Assembly: GCF_003853705.1 (NCBI RefSeq)
Contig: NZ_QTQI01000011.1
Span: forward strand, 62,001 to 126,000
Origin: Burkholderia sp. Bp8992
GTDB taxonomy: Bacteria > Pseudomonadota > Gammaproteobacteria > Burkholderiales > Burkholderiaceae
DNA: 64,000 bases
Direction: 5' to 3'
Shown: positions 49,638 to 58,397 of the stretch, piece by piece
How the letters are laid out: each line of letters opens with the position of its first letter
How positions within the stretch are numbered: position 1 is the first letter of the stretch
Program-made: the position numbers and the translations under genes
Notes under the pieces: generated by a model
Told to the model about the DNA's origin: nothing
The model's database searches: none
What the model saw: the letters and a program-made list of their open reading frames with translations, nothing else

Positions 49638-51209
49638 CTACCGATGTATCGCCTCCCGCAACCGCCTCACCTCCCGTTCCGACACCGGCGCCGCCCGATT
49701 CCCCCACGCGCCGCGCACATAGCTGACCACCGCCGCGATCTCGCTGCTCGTCAGCGCGCCGCGCATTGCCGGCATCCGGCGCACGGGCCCGGTTTGGCCC
49801 GGCGCCGGCCGCGCGCCTTCGACGACGATGCGGATCGCACTCGTCGGATCCGCCGCGAGCACGGCCGGATTCCCGGCAAGCGCCGGCCCCCGATCGCGCA
49901 CCCCCATGCCGTCCGCACCATGGCAACGCGCACAGAACCCCACGTACACACCGCCCCCCGGCGCCTGCTGACCGCCTTCCGGACGCGGCCCGGCGGCCGT
50001 CAGCCGCGGCACGCCGACGCCCAGCGGATTCGTCGCGGCAGTCGGTTGCGCGGGCAACGACTTCAGGTACACGGCGATCGCCTGGCGGTCGGCATCCGTC
50101 AGCAACGCGGTGCTTTCGCTGACGACCGGTGCCATCGCACCGAATACCGCGCCGCGTTGCGCGTGACCGCTGCGCAGGAACGCGGCGATGTCGTCGGCCG
50201 ACCAGCGGCCGAGGCCGTCGGTATCCGCGCCGGTCAGGTTCGGCGCGAACCAGTGGTCGTTGATGCCGCCGGTCAGGAACGCGGGGCTGCGCTCGTCGTA
50301 GCCGCGTTCGTTGTAGGCCGGCCCGCGCGGCGTATGGCATGCGCCGCAATGGCCGAGCCCCTGCACGAGATACGCGCCGCGATTCCATTGCGCCGATTGC
50401 GACGGCTGCGGCGTGAATCGGCCTCGGTTCGAGAACACGAGGCTCCAGAGGCCGAGCGCCCAGCGCTGGTTGAACGGAAACGACAACTGCGTGAGCTTCG
50501 CCGCGTTCGCGGATGGCGCGACGCCGCGCATGAAATACGCATACAGCGCGCGCACGTCGTCGTCGCTCAGGTGCGCGAACGACGGGTACGGCATGGCCGG
50601 ATACAGCCGGCTGCCGTCCGCGCGCACGCCGCGCCGCATGGCATCGTCGAACTGCCGTAGCGTGTAGTTGCCTATGCCGTGCGCCGGGTCCGGCGTGATG
50701 TTCGGCGCATAGATCGGCCCGAACGGCGAATTCACCGGCTGGCCGCCCGCGTACGGCGTATGGTCGGCCGCGTCGTGGCACGCGGCGCAATCGCCGGCGA
50801 GCGCGAGGTAGCGGCCGCGCGCGATCGTCGCGGCGTCGGCGCTCGCGGCAGCCGCGGCGATCACCGGGCGGCGGGCGGTCGAAGCGGAAGCGGCGTCGGG
50901 CGGCGGGGCGGACGCGGCCGAACCCTGCGCCGCGTCCCTCGACCGGGAAAGCCGCGGATCGTCTCTCGCGCGAGCGGACATCGACGCGCCGGCATCGGCC
51001 GCCGACGCGCCAATCCGTACGAACCGCCAGCCCGACGCGGGTTCGGGCGCTTCCGCCGCCGATGCGGCGCCGGCTGTCTCGCCGGCCGAGGCCGCATTGT
51101 CGTCGCGCTGCCTGTCGCATCCGCAGAGCGCGACGCATATCGCGAGCAAGACACCCGCGCGGCGGCCCGGAACTCGGAACGTGAACGAAGCGAACGAGAT
51201 CAGCGCCAT
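49638..51209 (-). CDS. three-haem cytochrome c
   Basis: 523-residue exported cytochrome with three haem sites: C-A-A-C-H, C-G-A-C-H and C-A-R-C-H, each followed by a cytochrome c fold as in alcohol dehydrogenase cytochrome subunits (AdhB type). An N-terminal hydrophobic segment ends in L-C-G-C-D, a possible lipobox. A long Ala/Ser/Pro/Asp-rich linker (about 35-125) lacks structure motifs. Coupled by a 10-base overlap to the small membrane protein, so it belongs with the oxidase operon, probably feeding electrons to CtaC (inference). Confidence 0.88.
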   Translation of the reverse strand: MALISFASFTFRVPGRRAGVLLAICVALCGCDRQRDDNAASAGETAGAASAAEAPEPASGWRFVRIGASAADAGASMSARARDDPRLSRSRDAAQGSAASAPPPDAASASTARRPVIAAAAASADAATIARGRYLALAGDCAACHDAADHTPYAGGQPVNSPFGPIYAPNITPDPAHGIGNYTLRQFDDAMRRGVRADGSRLYPAMPYPSFAHLSDDDVRALYAYFMRGVAPSANAAKLTQLSFPFNQRWALGLWSLVFSNRGRFTPQPSQSAQWNRGAYLVQGLGHCGACHTPRGPAYNERGYDERSPAFLTGGINDHWFAPNLTGADTDGLGRWSADDIAAFLRSGHAQRGAVFGAMAPVVSESTALLTDADRQAIAVYLKSLPAQPTAATNPLGVGVPRLTAAGPRPEGGQQAPGGGVYVGFCARCHGADGMGVRDRGPALAGNPAVLAADPTSAIRIVVEGARPAPGQTGPVRRMPAMRGALTSSEIAAVVSYVRGAWGNRAAPVSEREVRRLREAIHR

Positions 51210-51601
51210 GGGCTGCAAGGCCCCACGAAAGCGGTGACGATCCCCGTAAACACGAGACCGATCACGAAACCGAGCGCGGCAAGCATTCCGCAGCGCGCGA
51301 GAAAGCGCGTACTGTCGTCGCGCGTCGCGACGGACGCCTCGGCATCGTGCCGGTGCCGCCACGCGCGTGCGAGCCACGTCGCGCAGGCCGCGGCCAGCGC
51401 GAACGCGCCCGCGGCGATCAGCGCGAGCCACACGCCGACATGCGCCCAGCGCGGCACGGCTTGCGCGACACCGAGCGGATAACACGCGGTGGACGCAAGC
51501 GTCTCCGACACCAGCATCTGCGCGAACCACAGCGCGGGCGCACCGACGAGGCCGGCGGCGATCGCGAGCAGCGGGGTCCATGCGCGTCGGGCGTCGTTCA
51601 T
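51200..51601 (-). CDS. small membrane protein of the oxidase operon
   Basis: 133 residues with three hydrophobic segments (about 12-35, 50-75 and 100-125). Cys appear in S-T-A-C-Y and in G-P-C-S near the end. Start overlaps the oxidase I+III stop by ATGA; end overlaps the cytochrome start. Possibly the CtaF-type small subunit or an assembly factor. I do not recognise the family. Confidence 0.7.
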   Translation of the reverse strand: MNDARRAWTPLLAIAAGLVGAPALWFAQMLVSETLASTACYPLGVAQAVPRWAHVGVWLALIAAGAFALAAACATWLARAWRHRHDAEASVATRDDSTRFLARCGMLAALGFVIGLVFTGIVTAFVGPCSPWR

Positions 51602-54237
51602 CCCGCGCTCCTCAGCCAGAACGGCGACACGTACAGCGCGGTGAAGATGAACAGCCACACGATGTCGACGAAGTGCCAGTAGAGCCCGCCGACCGTCAGT
51701 GCGACGCGCCGCTCGCGATCGAAGAAGCCGGCGGTCGTCCAGCCGGCGAGCAGTGCGAGGATGACGAGGCCCGCCACCACGTGCGCAAGGTGGAACCCGG
51801 TGATCGTGAAATAGAGGCTGCCGTACAGGTGCGCGGTCGGGCCGTACGGATGCTCGCGCCATTCGTGCAGCTGGACGAGCGCGAACGCGGCGCCGAGCAC
51901 CAGCGCGACGGCGAGCATCGCGACCGCGCGCGCCTGCCGCCCGGCCCGCACCGCACGCTCCGCGAGCCACACGAATACGCTGCTCGACAGCAGCACGACC
52001 GTGTTGCCGGCCGCGAGCGCGAGCTTCGGCATCCCTTCGGGCGGCCACGGCGCGGAAGATTGCGACTGCAGGTAGAAGTAGCAGAACAGCAGGTAGCCGA
52101 ACAGCCCGGCCTCGGTCACGATCAGCGTCAGTACGCCCCACCAGCCGCCCGCGCGCTCGCCGCAACTGCCGACGGGCAGCGGGTCGATGCAGGCAGCCGG
52201 CGCGCCGGCCGGCACCGTCGCCGACGGCGGTTCGTCCGGATGAAGCCCGGCCGCGCCGGCGGGCGCCTGCGTGTCGGCGCGGGCCGGCGGGCGCGTGCGT
52301 TGTCCGAGCGTGCGGCGCGGCCACAGCCACGCGCCGGTCGCGATCGTGCAACCCGCAACCGCCGCACAGACGAGTGCGGGCGAGCGCACGAGCATCGCCG
52401 CGAACACGCCGGTCGCGAGCAGCGCGAGCACGAACGGCACGCAGCTGTCGTCGGGCATCTTCAGGATCGCGTCCGGCGTCGCGGCAAGCGGCGTGACCGC
52501 GAGCGCCTCGCGCCCATCCGCGAGCCGGTAGCCGACGCGCATGGTGGTGCGCGTCGGATCGTCGCGCGTTTCCCACAGCGGGTGCCGCGACGCGACGAGC
52601 GGCAGCACCGCGAAGTTGTACACGGGCGTCGGCGACGCGACCGACCATTCGAGGCCGGGCGCGCCCCACGGGTTGTCGCCGGCGCGTGCGCCGCGCCGTG
52701 CGCTCACCAGCGCGTTGACGACGAACATCACGATGCCGATCCCGAACACGAACGAGCCGATCGTCGTCAGCAGGTTCGACGTGTCCCAGCCCATCCCGGA
52801 CGGATAGGTATAGATGCGGCGCGGCATCCCGAGCAGCCCCGAGAGGTGCATCGGGAAGAAGCCGAGGTTGAAGCCGACCAGGACGACCCAGAAGGTCCAG
52901 CGGCCGAACCGCTCGTTCATCATCCGCCCGGTGAATTTCGGGAACCAGTACGCGACGCCGCCGAGCACCGGGAACACGTTGATGCCGAGCAGCACGTAAT
53001 GCAGGTGTGCGACGACGAAGTACGTGTCGGTGAGCTGCCAGTCGAGCGGCACCGCGGCCGTCATCACGCCCGACACGCCGCCGATCACGAACATCAGCAC
53101 GAAGCCCGCGAAATACAGGAACGGCGTGCGGAACACCGGGCGGCCCGTCCAGATCGTCGCGATCCACGCGAACACCGCGACCGCGCTCGGGATCGAGATC
53201 AGCATGCTCGCGGCGCCGAAGAACGCGAGCGCGAGCGGCGCGATACCGGTCGCGAACATGTGGTGGACCCACACTTCGAAGCCGATCAGCATCGTCGCGA
53301 CCGTCGATACCGCGACGGCCTCGTACGCGACGAGCGGCCGCCGGCAGAAGGTCGGCAGTGCGTCCGACACGATCCCCATCGCGGGCAGCACGACGACGTA
53401 CACCCACGGATGCGCGAACATCCAGAACAGGTGTTGCCACAGGAGCGGCCGGCCGCCTTGCGCGACGTCGAAGAAGTGCGTGCCCGCGTTGCGGTCGAGC
53501 CACAACAGCAGGAACGCGAGGCTCACCGACGGCACGGCGACGAGGTTCGCGACCGACGCGGTCAGCGTGCCCCAGACGATGATCGGCAGCCGGTCGATCG
53601 ACATCCCGTGCGCGCGCATTCGCAGCAGCGTGACGACGAAGTTCGCGGCGCCGCCCGTCGTCGAGATGCCGAGCAGGATCATCCCGAGCGCATAGATGTC
53701 GATGTTCGCGCCGGCGCTGTAGTCGAGCGACGTGAGCGGCACGTAGTTGAACCAGCCGCCGTCGGGCACCGCGCCGAGCGGAAAGCTCGCGTACAGGAAC
53801 AGCCCGGCGAACAGGAACGACCAGTATGAGAACGCGTTGAGCCGCGGGAACGCCATGTCGCGCGAGCCGAGCATCAGCGGCCACAGGTAGTTCGCGAAGC
53901 CGGACAGCACCGGTAGCGCGTACAGGAAGATCATCGTGACGCCGTGCATCGTGAACAGCGCATCGTATTGCGCGGGCGTGAGCAGCGTCGCGTTCGGCCG
54001 CGCGAGCTGGATGCGCATCACGAGCGCCTCGACGCCGCCGAGCAGCAGGAACGCGAATGCCGTGACGATGTAGCGGAGCCCGATGCGCTTGTGGTCGACG
54101 GTGCCGAGCCAGCCGCGCCAGCCGGGTTCCGATTCCCACAGTTCCGCCAGCGCGCGCTCGTGCGCGGAACCGGGCGGCGCTTCGCCGAGGTCGGGTACGC
54201 GGCTGAGCGGGGCGGGCGTGTCGCGGGCAACGTCCAT
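51598..54237 (-). CDS. ctaD: cytochrome c oxidase subunit I fused to subunit III
   Basis: 879-residue protein. The CtaD-like part (to about 600) holds the haem a His (M-H-G-V-T-M), the CuB site (F-A-H-P-W-V-Y and V-H-H-M-F) and haem ligands in V-A-H-L-H-Y. Subunit III-like helices occupy about 690-879 (L-H-E-W, H-F-V-D-I-V-W). Such fusions occur in caa3-type oxidases. The canonical H-P-E-V-Y Glu is Trp, and the usual Lys in the S-I-P-T-G-V-K-x-F motif is Ala (S-I-P-S-A-V-A-V-F). The start is 54237, because GGAGG is six bases before this ATG but adjoins the ATG at 54243. Confidence 0.92.
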   Translation of the reverse strand: MDVARDTPAPLSRVPDLGEAPPGSAHERALAELWESEPGWRGWLGTVDHKRIGLRYIVTAFAFLLLGGVEALVMRIQLARPNATLLTPAQYDALFTMHGVTMIFLYALPVLSGFANYLWPLMLGSRDMAFPRLNAFSYWSFLFAGLFLYASFPLGAVPDGGWFNYVPLTSLDYSAGANIDIYALGMILLGISTTGGAANFVVTLLRMRAHGMSIDRLPIIVWGTLTASVANLVAVPSVSLAFLLLWLDRNAGTHFFDVAQGGRPLLWQHLFWMFAHPWVYVVVLPAMGIVSDALPTFCRRPLVAYEAVAVSTVATMLIGFEVWVHHMFATGIAPLALAFFGAASMLISIPSAVAVFAWIATIWTGRPVFRTPFLYFAGFVLMFVIGGVSGVMTAAVPLDWQLTDTYFVVAHLHYVLLGINVFPVLGGVAYWFPKFTGRMMNERFGRWTFWVVLVGFNLGFFPMHLSGLLGMPRRIYTYPSGMGWDTSNLLTTIGSFVFGIGIVMFVVNALVSARRGARAGDNPWGAPGLEWSVASPTPVYNFAVLPLVASRHPLWETRDDPTRTTMRVGYRLADGREALAVTPLAATPDAILKMPDDSCVPFVLALLATGVFAAMLVRSPALVCAAVAGCTIATGAWLWPRRTLGQRTRPPARADTQAPAGAAGLHPDEPPSATVPAGAPAACIDPLPVGSCGERAGGWWGVLTLIVTEAGLFGYLLFCYFYLQSQSSAPWPPEGMPKLALAAGNTVVLLSSSVFVWLAERAVRAGRQARAVAMLAVALVLGAAFALVQLHEWREHPYGPTAHLYGSLYFTITGFHLAHVVAGLVILALLAGWTTAGFFDRERRVALTVGGLYWHFVDIVWLFIFTALYVSPFWLRSAG

Positions 54238-54250
54238 CGGCATCCTCCGT

Positions 54251-55324
54251 TCAGTGCAGCGTCGCGAGATACGCGGCGAGATCGTCGGCGTCGCGCGGCG
54301 CGAGCGCGATCGACGGCATCAGCGACTGCGGCTTGACCTGCCGCGCATGCGCGATCCAGCGGCGCAGGTCGTCGGGGGTGTTGTCGAGCGTGCCGGCCGC
54401 GAGCAGCCGGCGCGAGCCGACGTGCGTGAGGTCGGGGCCGGCGTCGCCTGTCGCGTCGGTGCCGCGCACGGTGTGGCAGCCCGCGCAGCGCGCGGCGAAC
54501 ACGCGCCGGCCATGCCGTTGCGCGTCGGTGCCGGGCACGGGTGCCGGCTGGCGCTGCGCGGCGAGCCACGCACGAAACGCGGCGGGCGGCTCGGCCACGA
54601 CCTCGAGCGCCATGTGCGCGTGCTGCGCGCCGCAGTATTGCGAGCACTGCCCGCGATAGATGCCCGGCCGGTCGGCCTGCAGCCATTGGCGATTCGTCTG
54701 GCCGGGAATCGTCTGCGTCTTGCCGGCGAGCTGCGGCACCCAGAACGCGTGGATCACGTCGGCGCTTTTCAGTTCGATCGCGACGGGCTCGCCCACCGGG
54801 ATGTGCAGCTCGTTCGCGGTGACGAATGCGCTGCCGCCCGCGTCGTCCGGATAGCGCGCGGCCCACCACCAGTCGTGCGCGGTGACGACGACCGTCAGCG
54901 CGGGCGGATGCGGCGGCGTCGCGACCGCACCGAGCACGCGCAGCATGGACACGAGCGCGCCGAACAGCAGCACGATCGAGATCGCACTGCCGACGGTCAC
55001 GATCGTCATCCCGCTGCCGTGGCTGCCGCCTGCCTGCGCGCGCCGGCGGAACATCGCGATCAGCAGCAGCACGGCGATCGCGACGCAGACGGCCACGCAC
55101 AGCGCGAGCAGCGCCCAGCCGAGCACGAAGACCGGCTGCGCGGCGGGGCCGGCTGCATGTACGACGTACGCGAGCGGCAGCGGCGCGGCGGGATTGCCGG
55201 GCGCGGCGCGCTGGGCGGCCGCGCGCGCGGCGAGCGGCGCGACCGCCCACGCAAACGGTGCGATGCACGCGATATGACGCGTTTTCCTGGACGGCGCAAC
55301 GAGCAACACGACTCCTTGCCGCAT
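54251..55324 (-). CDS. ctaC: cytochrome c oxidase subunit II with fused cytochrome c domain
   Basis: 357 residues. The signal and two membrane helices lie in the first ~130 residues. The CuA domain has A-F-W-V-P and C-S-Q-Y-C-G-A-Q-H-A-H-M. A C-terminal cytochrome c carries C-A-G-C-H with distal Met in S-L-M-P. This is the caa3 arrangement, where the fused haem delivers electrons to CuA. Only 13 bases separate it from the subunit I+III gene. No ribosome site precedes the ATG at 55324; a TTG shortly downstream after AAGGAG is an alternative start. Confidence 0.91.
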   Translation of the reverse strand: MRQGVVLLVAPSRKTRHIACIAPFAWAVAPLAARAAAQRAAPGNPAAPLPLAYVVHAAGPAAQPVFVLGWALLALCVAVCVAIAVLLLIAMFRRRAQAGGSHGSGMTIVTVGSAISIVLLFGALVSMLRVLGAVATPPHPPALTVVVTAHDWWWAARYPDDAGGSAFVTANELHIPVGEPVAIELKSADVIHAFWVPQLAGKTQTIPGQTNRQWLQADRPGIYRGQCSQYCGAQHAHMALEVVAEPPAAFRAWLAAQRQPAPVPGTDAQRHGRRVFAARCAGCHTVRGTDATGDAGPDLTHVGSRRLLAAGTLDNTPDDLRRWIAHARQVKPQSLMPSIALAPRDADDLAAYLATLH

Positions 55325-55597
55325 TCGGCGGCGTGACGACAGCCGTTCGCGGCAGAGCAAGTTTCGTGCGCGACGGGCTCGCTCATAGCCAGCCTTGGGG
55401 ATGCGGAATTGCGCGCGCCACGGCCTGTGCGTTACAGCTGGCTTGTAAATTGGGCGAGCGTTCCCGGCATGCGCCGGGGTGATACGGCTCGCGTGCGCGG
55501 CGGCATACCGTTTGCTGGGCGGATCCCGTTCCGGCACGCTGCGGCGCGAAAGCGTCGGCGGCGTGCCGGCCCTCATCGCAAAACGGGAGGACCGACC

Positions 55598-56581
55598 GTG
55601 AAGACCGTCGCGATCACCGGCGCGAGCGCCGGCGTCGGCCGTGCGACCGCCCACGCATTTGCACGGCTGGGCGCGAACGTCGCGCTGCTCGCTCGCGACC
55701 CGCGCGCGCTGCACGACACCGCGGGCGAGGTGCGTGCGTATGGCGTCCAGGCGCTCCCGATCGCCGTCGACGTCAGCGACGCGGCCGCGCTCGACGCGGC
55801 GGCCGAGCGGATCGAACACGAATTCGGGCCGCTCGACGTATGGGTCAACAACGCGATGGTCACCGTGTTCGCACCGTTCGACGCCATCTCGCCGGAAGAC
55901 TATGCGCGCGTGACGGCCGTGACCTACCTCGGCTGCGTCTATGGCACGCGTGCCGCGCTCGCACGGATGGCCCCGCGCAACCGCGGCACGATCGTGCAGG
56001 TCGGTTCGGCGCTCGCGTACCGGTCGATTCCGTTGCAGGCGCCGTACTGCGGCGCGAAACATGCGATCCGCGGCTTCACCGACGCGCTGCGCTGCGAACT
56101 GCTGCATGCACGCAGCCGCGTGCGCGTGACGATGGTGCAACTGCCGGCGATCGACACGCCGCAGTTCGACTGGGCCGAATCCGTGCTGCCGCACGCACCG
56201 CGTCCGGTCGCGCCGGTCTATGCGCCGGAGGTGGCGGCCGATGCGATCGTGCACGCCGCGCGGCATCCGTGCCGCGAGCGCTGGGTCGGCTGGTCGTCGC
56301 TCGCGGCGATCGTCGCGAACGGCATCGCGCCCGGCTGCTTTGACCGCTATCTCGCGCGGACTGCCGTGCGCGGCCAGCAGCGCGCGGCGCCGGCTGGCCC
56401 GCGCGTGTCGAACCTGTGGACGCCCGTGCCGGGCCGGCATGCGACACGTGGCGCGTTCAGCGACGAAGCGCACCGCACGGGCGCCGAGGCCGGGCTCGGC
56501 GCGTCGCGCGCGCTCGCATTCGGCGCGGCCGTCGCGGTGCTCGCGGCCGCGTGTGCCGCCGCACGCAAATGGCGCCGGTGA
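55598..56581 (+). CDS. SDR-family oxidoreductase with C-terminal extension
   Basis: 327 residues from a GTG at 55598, preceded by GGGAGG at seven bases. The SDR motifs are T-G-A-S-A-G-V-G-R, N-N-A-M-V (variant of N-N-A-G), Q-V-G-S-A-L-A-Y-R with Y-C-G-A-K-H. The C-terminal ~80 residues extend past the SDR fold and end in a hydrophobic stretch with A-A-V-A-V-L-A-A-A-C-A-A, a possible membrane anchor. Divergent from ctaC with a 273-base shared region. Overlaps or abuts the next gene. Confidence 0.86.
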   Translation: MKTVAITGASAGVGRATAHAFARLGANVALLARDPRALHDTAGEVRAYGVQALPIAVDVSDAAALDAAAERIEHEFGPLDVWVNNAMVTVFAPFDAISPEDYARVTAVTYLGCVYGTRAALARMAPRNRGTIVQVGSALAYRSIPLQAPYCGAKHAIRGFTDALRCELLHARSRVRVTMVQLPAIDTPQFDWAESVLPHAPRPVAPVYAPEVAADAIVHAARHPCRERWVGWSSLAAIVANGIAPGCFDRYLARTAVRGQQRAAPAGPRVSNLWTPVPGRHATRGAFSDEAHRTGAEAGLGASRALAFGAAVAVLAAACAAARKWRR

Positions 56582-56586
56582 GCGCG

Positions 56587-58365
56587 ATGCGGATCGAGGA
56601 TTACGCGCTCGTCGGTGACGGTCGCAGCGCGGCGCTCGTCGCGCGCGACGGCAGCATCGACTGGCTGTGCTGGCCGGACTTCGATTCGCCGCCGTGCTTC
56701 GCCGCGCTCGTCGGTACGCCGGACAACGGCCGGTTCCGGATCGCGCCGCGCGAGTGCGATGCCCGCGCCACACGCCGCTATCTGCCTGGCACGGCGATCC
56801 TCGAAACGACGTTCGAAACGGCGTCGGGCTGCATCTCGATCACCGACTGGATGAGCTGGAACGCGCGCGATCCGTGTCTGATCCGCAGCGTGCGCGGCGA
56901 GCGCGGGACGGTCGACGTCGACGTCGATCTCGGCGTGCGCTTCGACTACGGCAGCGCGTTGCCGTGGTGCCGGCGTTTGGGCCGGCGCTGGCGGATGACG
57001 ACGGGCGGCGATGCGATGTGGCTCGACACCGATGCGCGACTCGACGTGCAGAACGACCGGCTGGTCGGCACGCGACGGATCGCGGCGGGCGAGCGGGTGG
57101 ATTCCTGCATCAGTTACGCGCGCTCGTTCGACCCGGCGCCGGCCGTGCCCGATGCGTACGCGTCGCTGCACGACACGCAGGCGTTCTGGCGCGTCTGGTC
57201 GGATTGCAACGTCGCGAAGGGCCCGCATCGCGACGCGATCGAACGCGCGCTGATCACGGTGAAACTGCTGTCGAGCGTGCGTACCGGGGGCATCGTCGCG
57301 GCGCCGACCAGTTCGCTGCCCGAGCGCTTCGGCGGCAAGCGCAACTGGGACTACCGCTTCTGCTGGTTGCGCGATGCGAGCTTCACGCTGCGCGCGCTGG
57401 TGCGCTGCGGCTATCGCGATGAGGCCGCGCGCTGGCGCGACTGGCTCGTGCGTGCGATCGCCGATCATCCGTCGCAACTGCAGGTGCTGTATGCGGCCGA
57501 CGGCGGCCGGCGCGCGGCCGAGTGGCAGGCCGTGCATCTGGCCGGCTACGAAGGCGCGCAGCCGGTGCGCTTCGGCAACGCGGCGGCCGACCAGTTGCAG
57601 CTCGACGTATACGGTGAGGTGCTTGGCGCGCTGTACCAGGCGCGCCGGCACGGGCTGCCGCCCGACGACGACGCGTGGACGCTCGAGCGGCGCCTGCTCG
57701 AACATCTGGCGACGATCTGGAGCGAGCCGGACGAAGGCATCTGGGAAGTGCGCAGCGGCCGGCATCCGTTCACGTCGTCGAAGGTGATGGTGTGGGCCGC
57801 GGTCGAAAGCGCGTACCGCTCCGCGCGCGCATTCGGCCATCAAGCGCCGCTCGACGTGTGGCGGCGCTGGGCCGACGCGGTGCGCGCGGAGGTGCTCGAA
57901 CACGGTTATCACGCGCAGCTCGGCCGCTTCGTCGACCGCTTCGACGGCGACGGCATCGACGTCAGCCTGCTGCTGATTCCGCTGACGGGGATGCTCGATG
58001 CGTCCGACTCGCGCGTGGTCGCGACGGTCGCGGCGATCGAGCGCGAACTGATGGACGACGGCTTGCCGTTCCGCTATCGGCCGCCGCGTTTCGCGGACGG
58101 CTGCGAAGGCGACGAGGGCGCGTTTGTCGCGGCCGGCTTCTGGCTCGTGCAGGTGTACCGAATGCAGGGCCGCGACGACGACGCGCATGCGCTGTTCGAG
58201 CGGCTGCTCGGCTTGCGCAACGACGTGGGGTTGCTGTCCGAGGAATACGACGTGAACGCGCGGCGCCTGTGCGGGAATTTTCCGTTCACGCTCGCGCAGG
58301 TCGGGCTCGTGAACGCGGCGCTCGCGCTGCAGGGGAACGGGCGGGACGACGTCGACATCGGCTAG
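56587..58365 (+). CDS. glycoside hydrolase family 15 protein (glucoamylase/trehalase-like)
   Basis: 592 residues from the ATG at 56587. The N-terminal R-I-E-D-Y-A-L-V-G-D-G-R-S-A-A-L-V and D-G-S-I-D-W-L-C-W-P-D-F-D-S match bacterial GH15 proteins, followed by an (alpha/alpha)6 barrel with N-W-D-Y-R-F-C-W-L-R-D-A-S. Such enzymes hydrolyse alpha-glucans or trehalose. Starts at 56569 (ATG) or 56578 (GTG, overlapping the SDR stop) are also possible, as none has a clear ribosome site. May relate functionally to the glucan block (inference). Confidence 0.88.
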   Translation: MRIEDYALVGDGRSAALVARDGSIDWLCWPDFDSPPCFAALVGTPDNGRFRIAPRECDARATRRYLPGTAILETTFETASGCISITDWMSWNARDPCLIRSVRGERGTVDVDVDLGVRFDYGSALPWCRRLGRRWRMTTGGDAMWLDTDARLDVQNDRLVGTRRIAAGERVDSCISYARSFDPAPAVPDAYASLHDTQAFWRVWSDCNVAKGPHRDAIERALITVKLLSSVRTGGIVAAPTSSLPERFGGKRNWDYRFCWLRDASFTLRALVRCGYRDEAARWRDWLVRAIADHPSQLQVLYAADGGRRAAEWQAVHLAGYEGAQPVRFGNAAADQLQLDVYGEVLGALYQARRHGLPPDDDAWTLERRLLEHLATIWSEPDEGIWEVRSGRHPFTSSKVMVWAAVESAYRSARAFGHQAPLDVWRRWADAVRAEVLEHGYHAQLGRFVDRFDGDGIDVSLLLIPLTGMLDASDSRVVATVAAIERELMDDGLPFRYRPPRFADGCEGDEGAFVAAGFWLVQVYRMQGRDDDAHALFERLLGLRNDVGLLSEEYDVNARRLCGNFPFTLAQVGLVNAALALQGNGRDDVDIG

Positions 58366-58397
58366 GGTGTCGCGCAGCCGTCCCGCGCCTGGCTTAC

